Assembly (NCBI RefSeq): GCF_016808335.1
Contig: NC_053141.1
Location: forward strand, 7,802,797-7,866,796
Reading direction: 5' to 3'
Length of the DNA stretch: 64,000 bases
DNA from: Panicum virgatum
Taxonomy: Eukaryota; Streptophyta; Magnoliopsida; Poales; Poaceae
Made by a program: the position numbers and the translations under genes. The notes beneath the pieces are model-generated. The model was not told where the DNA came from and did not search any database. It saw only the letters and a program-made list of their open reading frames with translations. How positions within the stretch are numbered: the stretch's first letter is position 1; the number at the start of each line of letters is the position of its first letter. Below are positions 46,418-60,070 of the stretch, piece by piece.

Positions 46418-46823
46418 TATGAGACGCGGGCGGTTAAGCAACCTCTCATTTCAACAAAATCATGGGAGACGGGGATTAACAAGCCGTGACTCCTTTGATA
46501 TCTTCTATCAACAGAGGTATAGGAGACGCGGGTTCTTATAGGAGACGCGGCTTCTACGTACGCGTCTGCACTGTTGGAAATATAGGAGACGCGGCTTGTC
46601 AGAACGAGTCTCCTTTTCTGTTAGAGACGCGGCTTGTACACCCGCGTCTCCCATTTTCAGACATAGGAGACGCGGGTTATCCGGCCGCATCCCTTGGCGC
46701 TGGGAACGCACCAAGAGTAGACGCGTTGTGTCTGGTGGACGTGTCTCCTATTACGTATAGGAGACGCGTCTTATTTCCGTGTCTCCGAATACTGTGTCTC
46801 ATTTGTCTGTTTCTTACATAGTG
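46418..46823. repeat. Right subterminal repeats and TIR of the complete CACTA
   Basis: GGAGACGCGG/CCGCGTCTCC array ending in the 14-bp TIR at 46810-46823; followed by TCC. Confidence 0.9.
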
Positions 46824-47408
46824 TCCGTAACTTCCTATGATATTTGTTACTTAAATATATATATATTATTAGTCATTTTAACTTTTCTAAATTATAGTTA
46901 AAACTATGCATCTACATATATATTTATGCCTAGATGTATCGTACAATCTATGAATCATGAAAAGCTAAAGTATCGATATTTCATACACCGGCTACTAAAT
47001 ACACCTTAGGATTATTCCCCGTAGCTTATAATGCCTAACAGTCAAGACAAATTAAAGGGATCGGTTGGGATATGTTTTCCATTCATATTTTAGGTAGCCG
47101 GCCAGCACCATGTTTTATCGGAAGATTCGTGTTTTGTTCCCCTAATATCAGAGCGTGCAACATGCGCGCTCGGCTGTTGCAACATGTGTCGGGTCTTTTC
47201 CTTTTATTACTAGTCAATGACGCGCGCGTTCATATTTGATGACAATGATTGTGGTTATCATATTCAGCAGCCTAAGAATTCTTTAATTAGGAGATGCTTA
47301 TTATGTACGGAAAACACATAAACGTGAAGAATTCAAAGGCGCCGAGATAAACGTGAAGTGTAGTTATTGCACGTTGCATTCTCCCCGACGACAGATGGTA
47401 CAATAAGA
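46824..47408. other. Unclassified flank (B)
   Basis: Collinear with 6443-7025; nothing recognisable. Confidence 0.35.
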
Positions 47409-47602
47409 CAGTCTCAGTGGGATTTCATGGAAAGTTTCATGACATTAAATATCATCAATTTTGCTGACATGGCAAGAAGAGAGAATGATAGAGTTTCATG
47501 GGATGTGAGGAGAGTTTCATCACCATGAAACTCATCTGGCACGGTTACCTAGCTTCTAGTCTAGTCTAGGTGTCTGTGTCTATGAAACTCCCACTGAGAC
47601 TG
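47409..47602. mobile_element. MITE, complete (B)
   Basis: 194 bp with inverted ends CAGTCTCAGTGGGATTTCAT and ATGAAACTCCCACTGAGACTG. Copy A has lost the left end. Superfamily unassigned. Confidence 0.8.
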
Positions 47603-47956
47603 GCCTAATCGCACAAAGCAGCAGCAGGTCCATACAGAAAAGCTTGGTAAATTTTACAATTAACTATCTGTTTTTTGGCTTGGGTAATCACACTTTTGTA
47701 AAATCTCCTCCCACTCTCTCCGCGTCCCCGCTTGAATGTTGATCCGGTGGTCCAGATTAAAGTTTACACAGAGAGGTTGGTTATGTAGATATATATCGCT
47801 GGAAGATTTCAAAGTCTACGGGAGGCCACTACTATACTATTTCTGTTTGCTCGCGAACGGAAGGTTGCCACCTTCCTGCCACCATGTAGCGCTTGGCTGC
47901 TTGCGTTGCCTTCTCTTTACGCGTGTGGAGTGCTGGCGTGTGCTTCCTCTCATTGA
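47603..47956. other. Unclassified spacer (B)
   Basis: Collinear with 7209-7543 plus a short insertion (CCATACAGAAAAGCTTGG) near 47630. No gene seen. Confidence 0.3.
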
Positions 47957-48200
47957 GGCTTTATTTAGATGTATAAAATTTTGGGTGTAAAGCACTGTAG
48001 CACTTTCGTTTATATTTGATAATTATTGTCCCGCCATGGATTAACTAGGCTCAAAAAATTCATCTTGTAAATTATAGACAAAATGTATAATTAGTTATTT
48101 TGTTTAGCTACATTTAATACTTCATGCATGTGTTAAAAGATTTGATGTGATGGAAAATTTTGTAAAGTTTTGAAATTTTAAAGAGAACTAAACAAGACCT
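47957..48200. mobile_element. A/T-rich MITE (B)
   Basis: Counterpart of 7544-7787 with the same degenerate inverted ends. Confidence 0.75.
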
Positions 48201-48753
48201 GAATATCCTAAGTGTCATCAGTGCGACAGTGCCTGCAAAACTAATCGCCACCGCAGTGGCGGAGCTGGTGAATATCCACAGCTAGGGCGATCAAACAACT
48301 CATGTCCAGCCACGTATAGATAGTTAAAACTAACAGTAACCTGAGCTCTGTGCGGGCTAGCAAACTCAAACTAATTCTGCTCACAAAAAAAAAATACAAC
48401 TCACATGGTAGAATTATTCCTAAACGATCGATGTCCAAGTAAATTGCTTCAAGTTATTTGTGTTGTAAAGTATTTTTGTCATCAAATACAAGATCTTTGT
48501 TGCTATCGAAAATCCTCGCTCCAATTTCTGCCGGTTCATGTTCAATTTGGAATATTATTACAAAAATATTATTTTTTTACGAAAATACCCGCTGCCTGTT
48601 GTCTTCAACCAGGCCGACAGGTGCGTGGGACGGTAGCGAGCACATTGCCAAGCAGACTGGGCTGCGATGTAGCCAGGCCTTTACTGCTGCTGTGCTCGGC
48701 CATGTCTAGAGCAGGTCACGGAAAACACAAACTGGGCTGTGGAAAAACAAGAG
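48201..48753. other. Unclassified spacer left of the MULE (B)
   Basis: Collinear with 7788-8349; no gene supported. Confidence 0.3.
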
Positions 48754-49359
48754 GATATAAAGGGAATTTTTTTCTTTTTTATATTTAAAAAAATCAAAAT
48801 TTCAAAAATATATGTCCGTTTTGAAAAATTTCAAAAATACCCCCGGTCGCCCCCCATAGGGCGACAGGCCCTAAGTGTAATTTTTTTTCTTTAAATTTGC
48901 AACGAGGTCCCTGGCAAAAAAAAAGGGCATGTCGCCCCCCAACGGGTGACAGGGGCCTGTCGCCCACCCCCTGGGGCGACAGGGTCTCCTCCCTTGTCAT
49001 TTGAGCCTAAAAATTCAGGAAAAAAGAGAGGGGTGAGGAGAAGAAAAGCGGCGAAGCTCTGCCGAATTCCGCACTTGTGATCTACCGGTAACTTCCGTAT
49101 GAATCTGTTGATATTGTATAACAATTTTATTTAATTAGCGGATTAGCTGAATTAGATTTGGTGCTTTAGAACACTCGTTTAGTATTACAATTTGAGTACT
49201 ATTACAGACTTGTTTTTAAATTAATTGTGCATTAGAATAGAATTATGACAGTAACTTATTGATATTGCAGTATAAGACAATAGAATTATGACAGTACCTA
49301 TATTTTCATGCATCGATTTGGTATACGATATGTGCATTATTTAAATCATTGTTCATCAT

Positions 49360-49970
49360 TTGGCGCACCACACTATAGCGCCAATGTCTTCGTCAAGATC
49401 AACCTACATTCCGTGGAGCAAGTGTGTAGCCACCGTACCTGAAGAAATTGATGTGCCAATGTGCTTCTGCGGTTCGTTATGCAAGTTCATGCAATCTGAG
49501 GTTTTAGGAGATGACTACGGCATGAGGTTTTTTATGTGTGAGAACTACGAATATGATCCACCTAAGCGATATGGCAAAGACCGGGACAAGGTAGCAGGAC
49601 AACATACACTATTTTTCTTTGTGACCTAACATTGAGTTATGATTCTAACTTTTGTTGGACAAAGTCTCCTCCGCCTCTTTGTGATTTTATGCAGTGGTTC
49701 GACACCGTGCAGTCGCAGCAGACAAAAGGACTTTGTGGAACAACAAGCAAGGTGGGCTGCAGAACATTGGCGCCGAATGAAGCACGAGGAACAGCAAGAG
49801 GAGAAGTGCAAGAAAAGATCCGCAAGAGAATAAAGGAGGTGGATCATAAGGTGGCGGCCGAACAGTGAAGCTGACAGGGAGAGAAAGCGAGAGAGGGCAC
49901 GCCGTGCGAAGGAAGCCGGCCTCGAAGCAATTAGGAAGGGCAAATATCCTCGGTGTACTCAGTAGAGTAG
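49360..49970 (+). pseudogene. zf-GRF and coiled-coil gene of the MULE, frameshifted (B)
   Basis: Exon 1 (49360-49590) and the intron match copy A. Exon 2 from 49665 keeps LCDFMQWFD, but an extra A near 49728 (GACAAAAGGA against GGCAAAGGA) shifts the frame. Further small deletions follow near 49808-49820, and an extra base at about 49865. The coiled-coil half is therefore not translated in frame. Confidence 0.75.
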
Positions 49971-50453
49971 TACCATGTAATCCCGGCATTTTATATTTCA
50001 TAAGGCATGGTAGGTTTAGATGCAACAAGAAATTACCTTGTCGCATGCCCATGCCACTTGCAATTAGTTGTTTATGTTTTCAGTTGAGAGCTTGACTTTG
50101 TGTGTTGTAACTTTTACCATTAATTTGCAGTTGTAGCCGGGAATCTATGAAATGTTTGAACTTGTCCTTAATATTTTCGGAGCTTTTCATGTCACTAGAA
50201 TACTAGAAAGCACACATTTAATTAATATAATGATAAGAAATAAGAACTAAGAAATGCATTACATAATGTGAACCATCAAATTTTACATTATAATACAACG
50301 ATAATGAAACACACATGACACATGCAGTGGCATGGCAGAACCCGTTGCAAACTACGGTAAACATATTCCGGACTAACCTAATATGCCTTAGGTAATTTTA
50401 AAAAAAACACAACAAACACAACGATGCAGCATGTCACTAGCACTAGGGTAGTC

Positions 50454-51986
50454 CTAGTAGCCGTACCCCCACGTAGCAAACTGCGTTGAGCCTTCTCCGC
50501 AGTATCCACCCATAGCAGGTGGTGCAGGCGGTGGTGCCGGAGGCGCAGGGCCCTTCTTCTTGTGACAAGGGCAATTGCAGTAAGGAATTGTGCATGGTTC
50601 ATCCTGTGAACCGGCAGCATTGCTGGTATCATCATCTTCGCCGTCTTTGTTACCCTCGCTCACTTCCTCATAATGGTTCGCCTTGCATTCCAGATCAAAG
50701 ATCTTTATCTGGAGGTACTCGATGAACTCTTGAACAGAATCAATTGGTGTAGGATCGACCCACCTAGTAAAACCATAGTTTTCTGGAGCATCGGAAGACT
50801 GCAAAACAAATTTCATATAAGGTGTCTCCTTGAAGATAAAGAAATGAAACAACCGAGTATTACCCCATGCGTGTGGACATTTCGAGGTAGGTTATCATAT
50901 GATGCTTCGTATGTGCCGAACCGCATCTCGAACACCCTTTGTTTAGCCCGCCATGCCTTCAAGTAACTAATGGTGTACTGGTAAGTCTGCTCAATGTATC
51001 GAACAATCATTTTTGGCTCATAATTTAGGTTGTCCATAATCAACCCATATATTTGCTTTGCAACAAAGTCGCATGATATATTGCGATGTCAGGGAAGAAC
51101 TTCTGACAGCAAACAAGTGTGCTCTGTCACAATGGAACATTTCCAGTTCGACTTCCATTTTCCCTTGAATGCATGTACTCGCCATAGACATCCATCATTC
51201 ACACACTTCACCTCATATTCTTTACTGCCAGACTTTACGACTCTGAATTCTCGTTTCAATGATATTGCCCATAGTCTCACAGCATCTTTTACGGCTTCAA
51301 TGTTTGGATATGATTGCACCTTGCACTACCTCATTCCCTCTGTACTCCCACTCCTGATTTCGTACGTCTTCTACGACATGACTGCCAAAACCATGCTCCT
51401 TCCACTCTTTTGGCAATGAGTACTGCTCGTCATCAGATGAGCCCTCATATTCTTCCATCTCTATTGCGGTTTGATCTTCTGCCTCCATCTCATCCACAAT
51501 GCTATGTAACCTCTCTCCCTCATCAGTAAGGCCCTGTGGTCCCATGTTTTGGTTCTCTGTCTCTTCTGACTCATCTTGCTCAATATAATTGGTCTCTCTT
51601 CCAATACTCGGAGTTGCTTGATCTGCACCATGTTGGATTTCATTTTGTGTCTTCTCCCGGATTTGAACAAGAATGGCCAGAGGCCACCCACGCTCTAGAG
51701 CTGCTTGCATGTACTTCTGTCAGTCATCAGTGCTGTATATCATCATCAATTCCCATAAATCACTTTCTACGTCCCAATTAACAAGAGACTGGACAGTGAT
51801 CACATGTGTCAACGGATCAACACGAAACCCACGCTGCAACCACTTACATATGGAACCAAAACTCCTTTCCAGAGGTTTATCTATGGCGCTAGATGTGCAC
51901 TTAAAGGCAGAAAGATCTACTCCATTTGGCCCATACAAAACATTGTAGTCACCATAAAATACTTGAAACTGCATCTTGCTCGACAT
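50454..51986 (-). pseudogene. MURA N-terminal remnant plus tail (B)
   Basis: Counterpart of 10090-11553. The downstream tail frame is complete here (132 codons, 50454-50852), with an acidic EGNKDGEDDD stretch lost from copy A and a cysteine-rich YCNCPCHKKKG end. Private lesions: a stop before QKYMQAALERG (51718-51720) where copy A keeps Trp, and an inserted base near 51312 ahead of the DNA-binding domain. The catalytic domain is absent as in copy A. Confidence 0.7.
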
Positions 51987-52753
51987 ATCTGTATATCACA
52001 GAATATTTATCGAGTTATACTCTTTACTTCACTACCCTATTCAATAATCCGTAAAAACTAAGTATGAAATTCAACTGCAACATATAAGTATTCATAACTA
52101 CGTGGTGACACTCAAATTCTATACTGCATATGTCAAATTCTATTCTAAATCATAATTAATTTATAAACACATCTCTAATAGTACTGCAATTGTAATAATA
52201 AATGCGTAGTACTAATTTTCTAAACTAATTTACTATTACGTAACTAAAAACTAAAGTATCATTAAACTCCTACTTAAATTGTTCTACTATAGAACTAATT
52301 AAATTTAATTACTCTACAATACCAATGGAAAAATACATAAACAAAATGTACTAACCTGCAGATCACAAGTGCTGAATCCGGCAGGGCTTCGCCGCTTTCC
52401 TTCTCCTCACCCCTCTCTTTTTTTCTGGATTTTTGGTGGAATTTTCGGGCTCAAATGAGCAGGGAATGGGGGTCGGATGCTTATATAGGGGTACCCCGGT
52501 CGCCCGAGGGGGGGTGACAGGCCCCCCTGCCGCGCCTGTGTGCGGGGCCCAGTGGTCGCCCGAGGGGGGCGACAGGCCTCCTTTTTTTTGGCCAGGTCCC
52601 TCGTTGCAAATTTGAAGAAAAAAAATTACACTTAGGGCGTGTCGCCCTATGGGAGGCGACCAGGGGTATTTTTGAAATTTTTCAAAAAAGACATATATTT
52701 TTAAAATTTTGATTTTTTTTAAATATAAAAAAGAAAAAATCGCGGATATAAAG

Positions 52754-53919
52754 GGATTTCTGGGCTACGCCCAGAGGTGATCCTAGTGTCCCTAGGCCCA
52801 TATCCGTCCCTTGCATATATATACATAAATATTTTTAATATTGATACTAAATTGTCGATTAATATATATTCTTATTTACAAAATTCATTTTGGAACTATA
52901 TATGTTCTCTATGCATGAACACTTTTAGTATAAAATATAAATATTCTTATTTAATATAAAATAAATATAAACTTCTTATTTAATATTTTTATTACACGTG
53001 CCTCCACTAATTTTATAATACGAAAACTATATCCATCTGTTGGCGACCTGGGAGGTATCCCGGATGGTGGGTGGGAGAAGCAACTGAAGGATGTATCTGG
53101 CCAGCAAAGGAGGGAATGGATAAACCCTAAACCCTAAACCCTTGCGACGAGCAAATAGCTGATACAATTTATGTCGCTCAAGAATATGTGAGAGTAACGT
53201 ATGGATCCAATAATATAAAATAATTTTTTTTATCTCTTACCTTCACATAAGCAGGATACGTTACCATTGTGAACGCTCTAGGGGGTACAACCCACGACGC
53301 ATTTTCCGAGAGAAAAGGAGCACTGCATGGCCATACACAGGCATCTCAATCAAAACATCCATATCAACGGTCAGCAGTCAGCATTTATCCCCTGAGCACA
53401 CCACATTGGACTGATTGCTGCTTGGGACCAATCAACGTTTGCAGATGCAACAAATTTCTCTCCCAGTTTGCCACACTCAGGAGTGCCCAACTTGGCCTTG
53501 GGATCTTCCGTTGGGATTAAATCAGAACCACATGCCTAACTCAAAATCCACTAACCAAATAGAAGATAAGAATCATCTCTCTTTAAGCTTCTCATCGCAA
53601 CCAAAGCAAAGGGATTGTGAAAAAAAAGTTCAACTCCCACCCGAAAAAAAAACTATTTTTCAAATTTCACAATACATCTCATGGTTCTATCTATACATAG
53701 ATACTACACGTGAACATATGCCTCGTCTTCTATAGTTCCATTCTTTTGGTATATATTATCCTTTGGCGAAAACAAAGACTTCGACACCTTTTGAGTTTGA
53801 CGACCAAGGGATCTTGGTGAAGAATAAGTCGGAAAGTTTTTCGTCTTGCTTTGATTTGAAGTCTTGATATATCAAGTACTTAAAGATTGTCACAAGGCCA
53901 TCAACTGAAGCCCTACCAA
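52754..53919. other. Unclassified spacer (B)
   Basis: Collinear with 12408-13574. It contains three tandem CCCTAAA-like heptamers near 53125, too few to call telomeric. Confidence 0.35.
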
Positions 53920-54648
53920 ATGCATGTGACAAGAAGCCAAGACCACAACTAGGAATACTAGTACAGGGTACCAGACTACCTGTGCAGCTTTTCAAATTTC
54001 AACAGTGCTAGGTGCTAGGACAAAGACAAGTCTAACTGAAATAGAATGCTGCTACTCTTCTGAACTCTCAAGGATACCTTTAAATTTGGTGGCAACAGCA
54101 GAGCAACACTTCCACACCAAACTAATGCAGGGTAGCATATCTCAACGTTTAGTCCACATTCTTTCCACTCGTCACTGTTGCCGATGGCTAGTGTTGAAGA
54201 CTTGAAGTACTTTGACTGACAGGGTACTGAAAGTGAGAATTCGAGGAAAATTAAACAAAGTGATTGGTCATCAGGTTCTGCAATAGAAGGATGGAAACAA
54301 AGTCAAAGTACGGGACCACTGGCGGCTTTGGAAGCTCTCGGACAACAAATTTCACAGCCTTTTTTTTCACGGAAATATTCATCTTAATATGCTGGAGCAC
54401 GTGGACATCACGCAACAACATCATTTTGAAGAATGAAGATTTCTCCATTGAAGGATCGGAGGTGTATTTCACACGTGAAATTTGTCATGGTTAGTTGGTT
54501 ACCCATAGGGCAAAAAGAAAGTATTTCCCAAGAATTGTACAATGGCTATAGGCTCATTTGTAATCTGGTCACTTGTCCTGTTACATAACAAAATATGATC
54601 TTCGGTCGGCGTGCTTTCCTCCAATAATATTAATATCTCACCTTCAGG
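53920..54648. repeat. Left arm of the diverged inverted repeat (B)
   Basis: Counterpart of 13575-14303, including the LINE-like LICWSTWTSRNNIILKNE stretch (54264-54494, plus). It runs directly into the MITE fragment with no retrotransposon. Confidence 0.7.
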
Positions 54649-54718
54649 CCGTGTTTAGTTTCAAAAATTTTCCCCCAAAAAAAACATCACATCGGAAGTT
54701 TCCCCCAAAAAACTTCCG
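54647..54718. mobile_element. MITE fragment carrying the empty retrotransposon site (B)
   Basis: GGCCGTGTTTAGTTTCAAAA is uninterrupted here. The GTGTT within it is the pentamer duplicated around the copia element in copy A. Confidence 0.75.
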
Positions 54719-55594
54719 TTGGGATTAAATCAGAACCACATGCCTAACTCAAACTGCACAAGTACACTAGGGTTGATAGGGACAACTGTCGGATTGCGAT
54801 TCCGGCAAGTCCACCAGGGGTATGTCCGGCGGTAGATTTCAGGTGAAGGATCACAAAACCATTAACTTGATGGTAACACAAGACAACGATTTAGACAAGT
54901 TCGGACCGCTCGGAAGCGTAATACCCTACATCCTGTTTGGGGTGGATCTGTATTGCCTTGAATTCGAGATGTGGAGCCGCCGAGGCCGGGGCCGTCGAGG
55001 CTGGTGTGGTATGATGTGTTGTAGATGGATCCTGTGGGTACCCCCAAAGACTCCTTTATATAGTCCAGGAGCCTTGGGTTACAAGTAAGGGTTTAGATCT
55101 AGGGTTGTTTACAAGGAAGCAGGTCGATTATAATCTCTAGATATATGGCATTTATGTTGAGCCTCCATCCTGATCCGTTGAGGACCCTTTCGTCGTCCAG
55201 CCGAGTGCATGTCCGCCGTGTAGTCTGAGCAGAGTAGTCGAGCAGGGTAGTCACCTGGACTAAGGGACCCAACTCGGCAGGGAGGTACCCAGGTCTACCT
55301 CCGTCACGCCCCCGAGCGCTAAAGGGCTGAGCTGAATCTTGATGTTGCTTGCGAAGTCGTTCGGTGCTCATGACACACCTTTCTGGGTTTAAATTCTTCG
55401 TTGAAAAAAATGTGCACCTAAGCGCACCCATTGGGTGTAGCCCCCGAGCCTCGGAAGGTTTTGAAGAAGCATTTCGAGGGTCATTAAGTCGAGCTCCTTT
55501 TCTTGTACTTAGAATGCTTGAGCATCCCAGAAGGCTTATGTAGCTTCTGGCCATCCCTGTAAGACAGCCAGCCGAGTCACAGAGACTCATCAGG
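54719..55594 (-). repeat. LTR-like repeat with TATA signal (B)
   Basis: Counterpart of 21126-21989; minus-strand TATA at about 55053-55065. Confidence 0.45.
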
Positions 55595-57905
55595 TCATGT
55601 GGCGGCACCCAGCCCTTGGAGGTACTAGCAGGGTCACGGAGACATGCCGAGCGGCGCCCAGCACCTTGAGGCACTGGCAGGGTCACGGAAACACGCCGAG
55701 TGGAGTGGCGGCACCCAGCTCTCGGAGGTGCTGGCAGGGTCACGGAGACATGCCGAGCATCACCCAGCACCCTGAGGCACTAGCAAGGTCACGGAGACAC
55801 GCCGAGTGGAGTAGCGGCACCCAGCCCCCGGAGGCACTGGCAAGGTCACGGAAACATGCCGAGCGACGCCCAGCACCCTGAGGCACTAGCAAGGTCACGG
55901 AGACACGCCGAGTGGAGTAGCGGCACCCAGCCCCCGGAGGTGCTGGCAGGGTCACGGAGACAGGCCGAGCGGCGCCCAGCACCCTGAGGTACTGGCAGGG
56001 TCACGGAGACCCGCCGAGTGGAGTAGCGGCACCCAGCCCCCGGAGGTGCTGGCAGGGTCATGGAGACATGCTGAGCGGCGCCCAGCACCCTGAGGTACTG
56101 GCAGGGTCATGGAGACACGCCGAGTGGAGTAGCGGCACCCAGCCCCCGGAGGTGCTGGCAGGGTCACGGAGACATGCCGAGCGGCGCCCAGCACCCTGAG
56201 GTACTTGCAGGGTCACGGAGACACGCCGAGTCGAGTAGCGGCACCCAGCCCCCGGAGGTGCTGGCAGGGTCATGGAGACATGCCGAGCGGCGCCCAGCAC
56301 CCAAAGGTACTGGCAGATCTACGGAGATACGCCGAATGGAGTAGCGGCACCCAGCCCCCGGAAGTGCTGGCAGGGTCACGGAGACATGCCGAGCGGCGCC
56401 CAGCACCCTGAGGTATTAGTAGGGTCACGGAGACACGCCGAGTAGAGTAGCGGCACCCAGCCCCCGGAGGTGCTCGCAGGGTCATGGAGACATGCCGAGC
56501 GGCGCCCAGCACCCTGAGGTACTGGCAGGTCCACGGAGACATGTTGAGTGGAGTAGCGGCACCCAGCCCCCGGAGGTGCTGGCAGGGTCACGGAGACATT
56601 CCGAGCGGCACCTAGCACCCTGAGGTACTGGCAGGGTCACGGAGACACGCCGAGTGGAGCAGCGGCACCCTGCCCCCGGAGGTGCTGGCAGAGTCACGGA
56701 GACAGGCCGGGCGGCGCCCAGCACCCTGACGTACTGGCAGATCCACGGAGACACATCGAGTGGAGTAGCGGCACCCAGCCCCCGGAGGTGCTGGCAGGGT
56801 CACGGAGACATGCCGAGCGGCGCCTAGCACCCTGAGGTACTAGCAGGGTAACGGAGATACGCCGAGTGGAGTACCGGCACCCAGCCCCCGGAGGTGCTGG
56901 CAGGATCACGGAGACATGCCGAGCGGCGCCCAGCACCCTGAGGTACTGGCAGGTCCACGGAGACACACCAAGTGGAGTAGCGGCACCCAGCCCCCGGAGG
57001 TGCTGGCGGGGTCACGGAGACATGCCGAGCGGCGCCCAGCACCCTTAGGTACTGGCAGGGTCACGGAGACACACCGAGTAGAGTAGCGGCACCCAGCCCC
57101 CGGAGGTGCTGGCAGGGTCACGGAGACATGCCTAGCGGCGCCCAGCACCTTAAGCTACTGGCAGGTCCATGGAGACATGCCGAGTGGAGTAGCGGCACCC
57201 AGCCCCCGAAGGTGCTGGCAGGGTCACGGAGACATGCCGAGCGGCGCCCAGCACCCTGAGGTACTAGCAGGGTCAAGGAGACACACCGAGTGGACTAGCG
57301 GGACCCAGCCCTCGGAGGTGTTGGTAGGGTCACGGAGACATGCCGAGCGGCGCCTAGCACCTTGAGGTACTGGCAGGATCACGGAGACACGCCGAGTGGA
57401 GCCGCTGCACCTAGCCCCCGGAGGTGCTGGCAGGGTCACGGAGACATGCCGAGCGGAGTAGCGGCACCTAGCCCCCGGAGGTGCTGGCAAGGTCACGGAG
57501 ACGTGCCTAGCGGCGCCCAGCACCCTGAGGTACTGGCAGGGTCACGGAGACACGCCGAGTAGAGTAGTGGCACCCAGCCCCAGAGGTGCTGGTAGGGTCA
57601 CGGAGACATGTCGAGCGGCGTGCAGCACCCTGAGGTACTGGCAGGGTCACGGAGACACGCCGAGTGGAGTAGCGGCACCCAGCTCCGGAGGTGCTGGTAG
57701 GCTCACGGAGACATGCCGAGCGGATCCCAGCACCCTGAGGTACTGGCAGGGTCACGGAGACACGCCAAGTGGAGTAGCGGCACCCAGCCCCCGGAGGTGA
57801 TGGCAGGGTCAAGGAGACATGCCGAGCGGCACCCAACACCCTGAGGTACTGGCAGGGTCATGGAGACACGCCGAGTGGCGCTCAGCACCGTAAGGTACTG
57901 GCAGA
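55595..57905. repeat. 106-bp minisatellite, about 22 units (B)
   Basis: Same dimeric unit as 21990-23830 but about 470 bp longer. One stretch near 57404-57500 repeats the CCCCCGGAGGTGC half-unit twice in succession, a register slip absent from copy A. Overlapping open frames are repeat artefacts. Confidence 0.95.
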
Positions 57906-58684
57906 CCACATAGAAAGTTGGGAACATGCATGACATGTTCGGCAGCAGTCGCGGAGACTTGAGAATATTGTCGCAGAGACTTAAAAATATTTAGTAACTA
58001 ACGCTTATAAAAGCACGTCTTAGCTTGATCGATGGATGAGTCGAAGTAGTCGATACCCCGAGCAGGCTGCTGTCGAAGTAGTTGGCGTGACCGCTATAAC
58101 CGAGCAGGTGGTTGTGCCCGAGCGGGTTGCCGTCGCGAAGGTCAGCATGGTAACTATTTAGAATACTTGGAACAAAATATTTTTCAAAAGAACATCTCGG
58201 AAACATAAGGTAAACATAAAAGACTGAAAAAAGAAAAAAAATACTAGGTATAGCAAAATGTAAAGTAAAAATTTATACATATGTATATAGATTATGCACA
58301 TAAAGGATCCACATGAGTACAAATATTAAATATTGCTACGACAAAAAAACTAATTGAATGGAAAAGTGAAAAAAAACAAAAGGAAAAAAAATCAAGTACG
58401 TACCTGTGCAGGGTGGGAGCGGCTGCCGCGGTGCAGGGTGGGAGCGGCTGCCGCACGTGGACCGCTCGTCCGTTGCGCGCCAGCAAGGGTTGGGGCGAGA
58501 GTCCTCAGAATTGGATTTACGCTTACATATATGGTGCGCGCGGTACACCGTACACGCACATGACTCTTCCGCGGACGCTCCCCCACTACAAAATTGGTCT
58601 CAAACTATAGCCAGCATTTTTTTTATATCTTTCTATCCATCTGAGTAGGGTGACTGCATCATGGGGAATGAAAGTGATCGGGTG
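57906..58684. other. Repeat flank and unclassified GC patch (B)
   Basis: Collinear with 23831-24649 but without the (TA)n tract. No gene seen. Confidence 0.4.
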
Positions 58685-60070
58685 CTCTCACCTAAGAGGG
58701 GGAGGGGGTGAATTAGGTACTAATAAAAAACTTGACATATGGGTCAAACTAGTTTGCATAAAACTTAAACTAATTCAAGCTATCTAGATGTGCAACTAGG
58801 TTGTTCTAGTGTGAAACCCCTATCCCAAAAGAGTTATGCACCCTATAGTCTTTCCTAACAAAAAATTATTCTATGAAAATAAAGGCACAAAGGTTGCAAG
58901 TATTAAATGCGGAAGCTTAAAGAGCGGGATAGGAGATAGCAAACTCTTGACGCGGGTGTTTATCCTGTGGTTTGGTTAGCCACAAAGGCACACCTACATC
59001 CACATTGTTGTAGCACTCACTAAGAGTATTGCTACTCGACCACCAAGTCTCTTCCGTAAACACAATCACGGTCACCTTGCCCCCGGGTTCCACTAAGGAG
59101 CTTCTCCACAAAGGTTGGGGGTCTCCACGTCCCCCGTACAAAGTGTCGTCACCGCTCCACACCAAGTCGGAGGGTCGATGACGTTGCCGGCGAGCTCCAC
59201 GCTCCAAGGTGCCGGCGCACCAAGCTCTTGTTTTGGTTCGCTAATGAACCACAGCACAAAGGCTCGAAGCCTTGCAATCTCACTCACTAAGAGCTAATCC
59301 TTTACACACCACTCTCAAAGTGTGCTAAGGGCTAAGGATATAATCTTGATGCTCTTGTATGGCTTGGAGATGTTCTTGGGTATGTGTGGGATGTCCAGCA
59401 ACTCCAGCAAACTTCAAATGGCCGGGGTGAGGCGTATATATAGGCCACCAAGTCTTGTAGCCGTTGCTCCAACGGTCAACAGAAAATCTGTGTATCATCG
59501 GATGAACCGATGCCTCTGCCTGGGGTAGCGGCGGTTCATCCGGTCACTCTCAGACCTAAAGTAGCCATTGAGCTTCTGTCAGCTGACACAGTGACCACCG
59601 GTTCATCCGATGCTTAGCCGTCGGTTAAACCGGTCACTCACAGCACTCAACTCTTCTGCTGACGTCATTACACCGATGCTTTGCTCCGATGCATCACCGG
59701 TTCATCCGGTGCATAAGAATCTTCTTCTGGGCACTTTACATCGTCTTTGGAACATAGTATGCCCAATGCACCGATGTCTTTCGTGGATGCGTCGGTTCAA
59801 CCGGTGCCTCACAGGCTTGCATCAAAAGCCAGGCCATCGGATCATCCGACAACCATCGGATGCACCGATGCCTATAGCATCGGTTCTTCCGGTGCTACTG
59901 AAGTATCTCTGTCTTGATTTCTTTGACTTTGATTTCTTCACGGTCTCTTCAATTCTTGTTAATCGAAATGTTCACTTAACAACACGGAATCTAGAAATGT
60001 TCATTTAACAATAGTATTAATCCCATTGATTGCGTTGTTAATCGATCACCAAAATCACTCGAAATGACAT
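58685..60070 (-). repeat. LTR-like repeat rich in ACCGGTT words (B)
   Basis: Counterpart of 24650-26035. It includes a short segment near 59389-59425 absent from copy A, and a cleaner minus-strand TATA (CCTATATATACGCC) near 59438. Confidence 0.55.

Larger units (their letters stand above)
30553..46823 (-). mobile_element. Complete CACTA (En/Spm) transposon, 16.3 kb
   Basis: Perfect 14-bp inverted ends, CACTATGTAAGAAA at 30553-30566 and its complement at 46810-46823, each followed inward by GGAGACGCGG-type subterminal repeats. It carries three genes: TNP2 (minus, near the right end), a SIM/coiled-coil gene (plus, middle) and a Transposase_24/Ulp1-like fusion (minus, left). Two LTR elements are nested at 31486-33122 and 38053-39510. 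The flanking trinucleotides (TCT left, TCC right) do not form a perfect target duplication. With TNP2 and the second transposase protein both broken, it looks non-autonomous now. Confidence 0.93.
48763..52744. mobile_element. Mutator-like element (MULE), copy B
   Basis: Counterpart of 8359-12398 with a perfect 9-bp target duplication GATATAAAG at 48754-48762 and 52745-52753. TIRs are at 48763 to about 49085 and about 52360 to 52744. The GTCGCCC palindromes are fewer and the long G runs are absent. Confidence 0.88.

Noticed and set aside
53120..53145. CCCTAAA heptamers suggesting an interstitial telomere repeat
   Set aside because: Only about three units, and copy A has two with a mismatch. 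Too short to claim.
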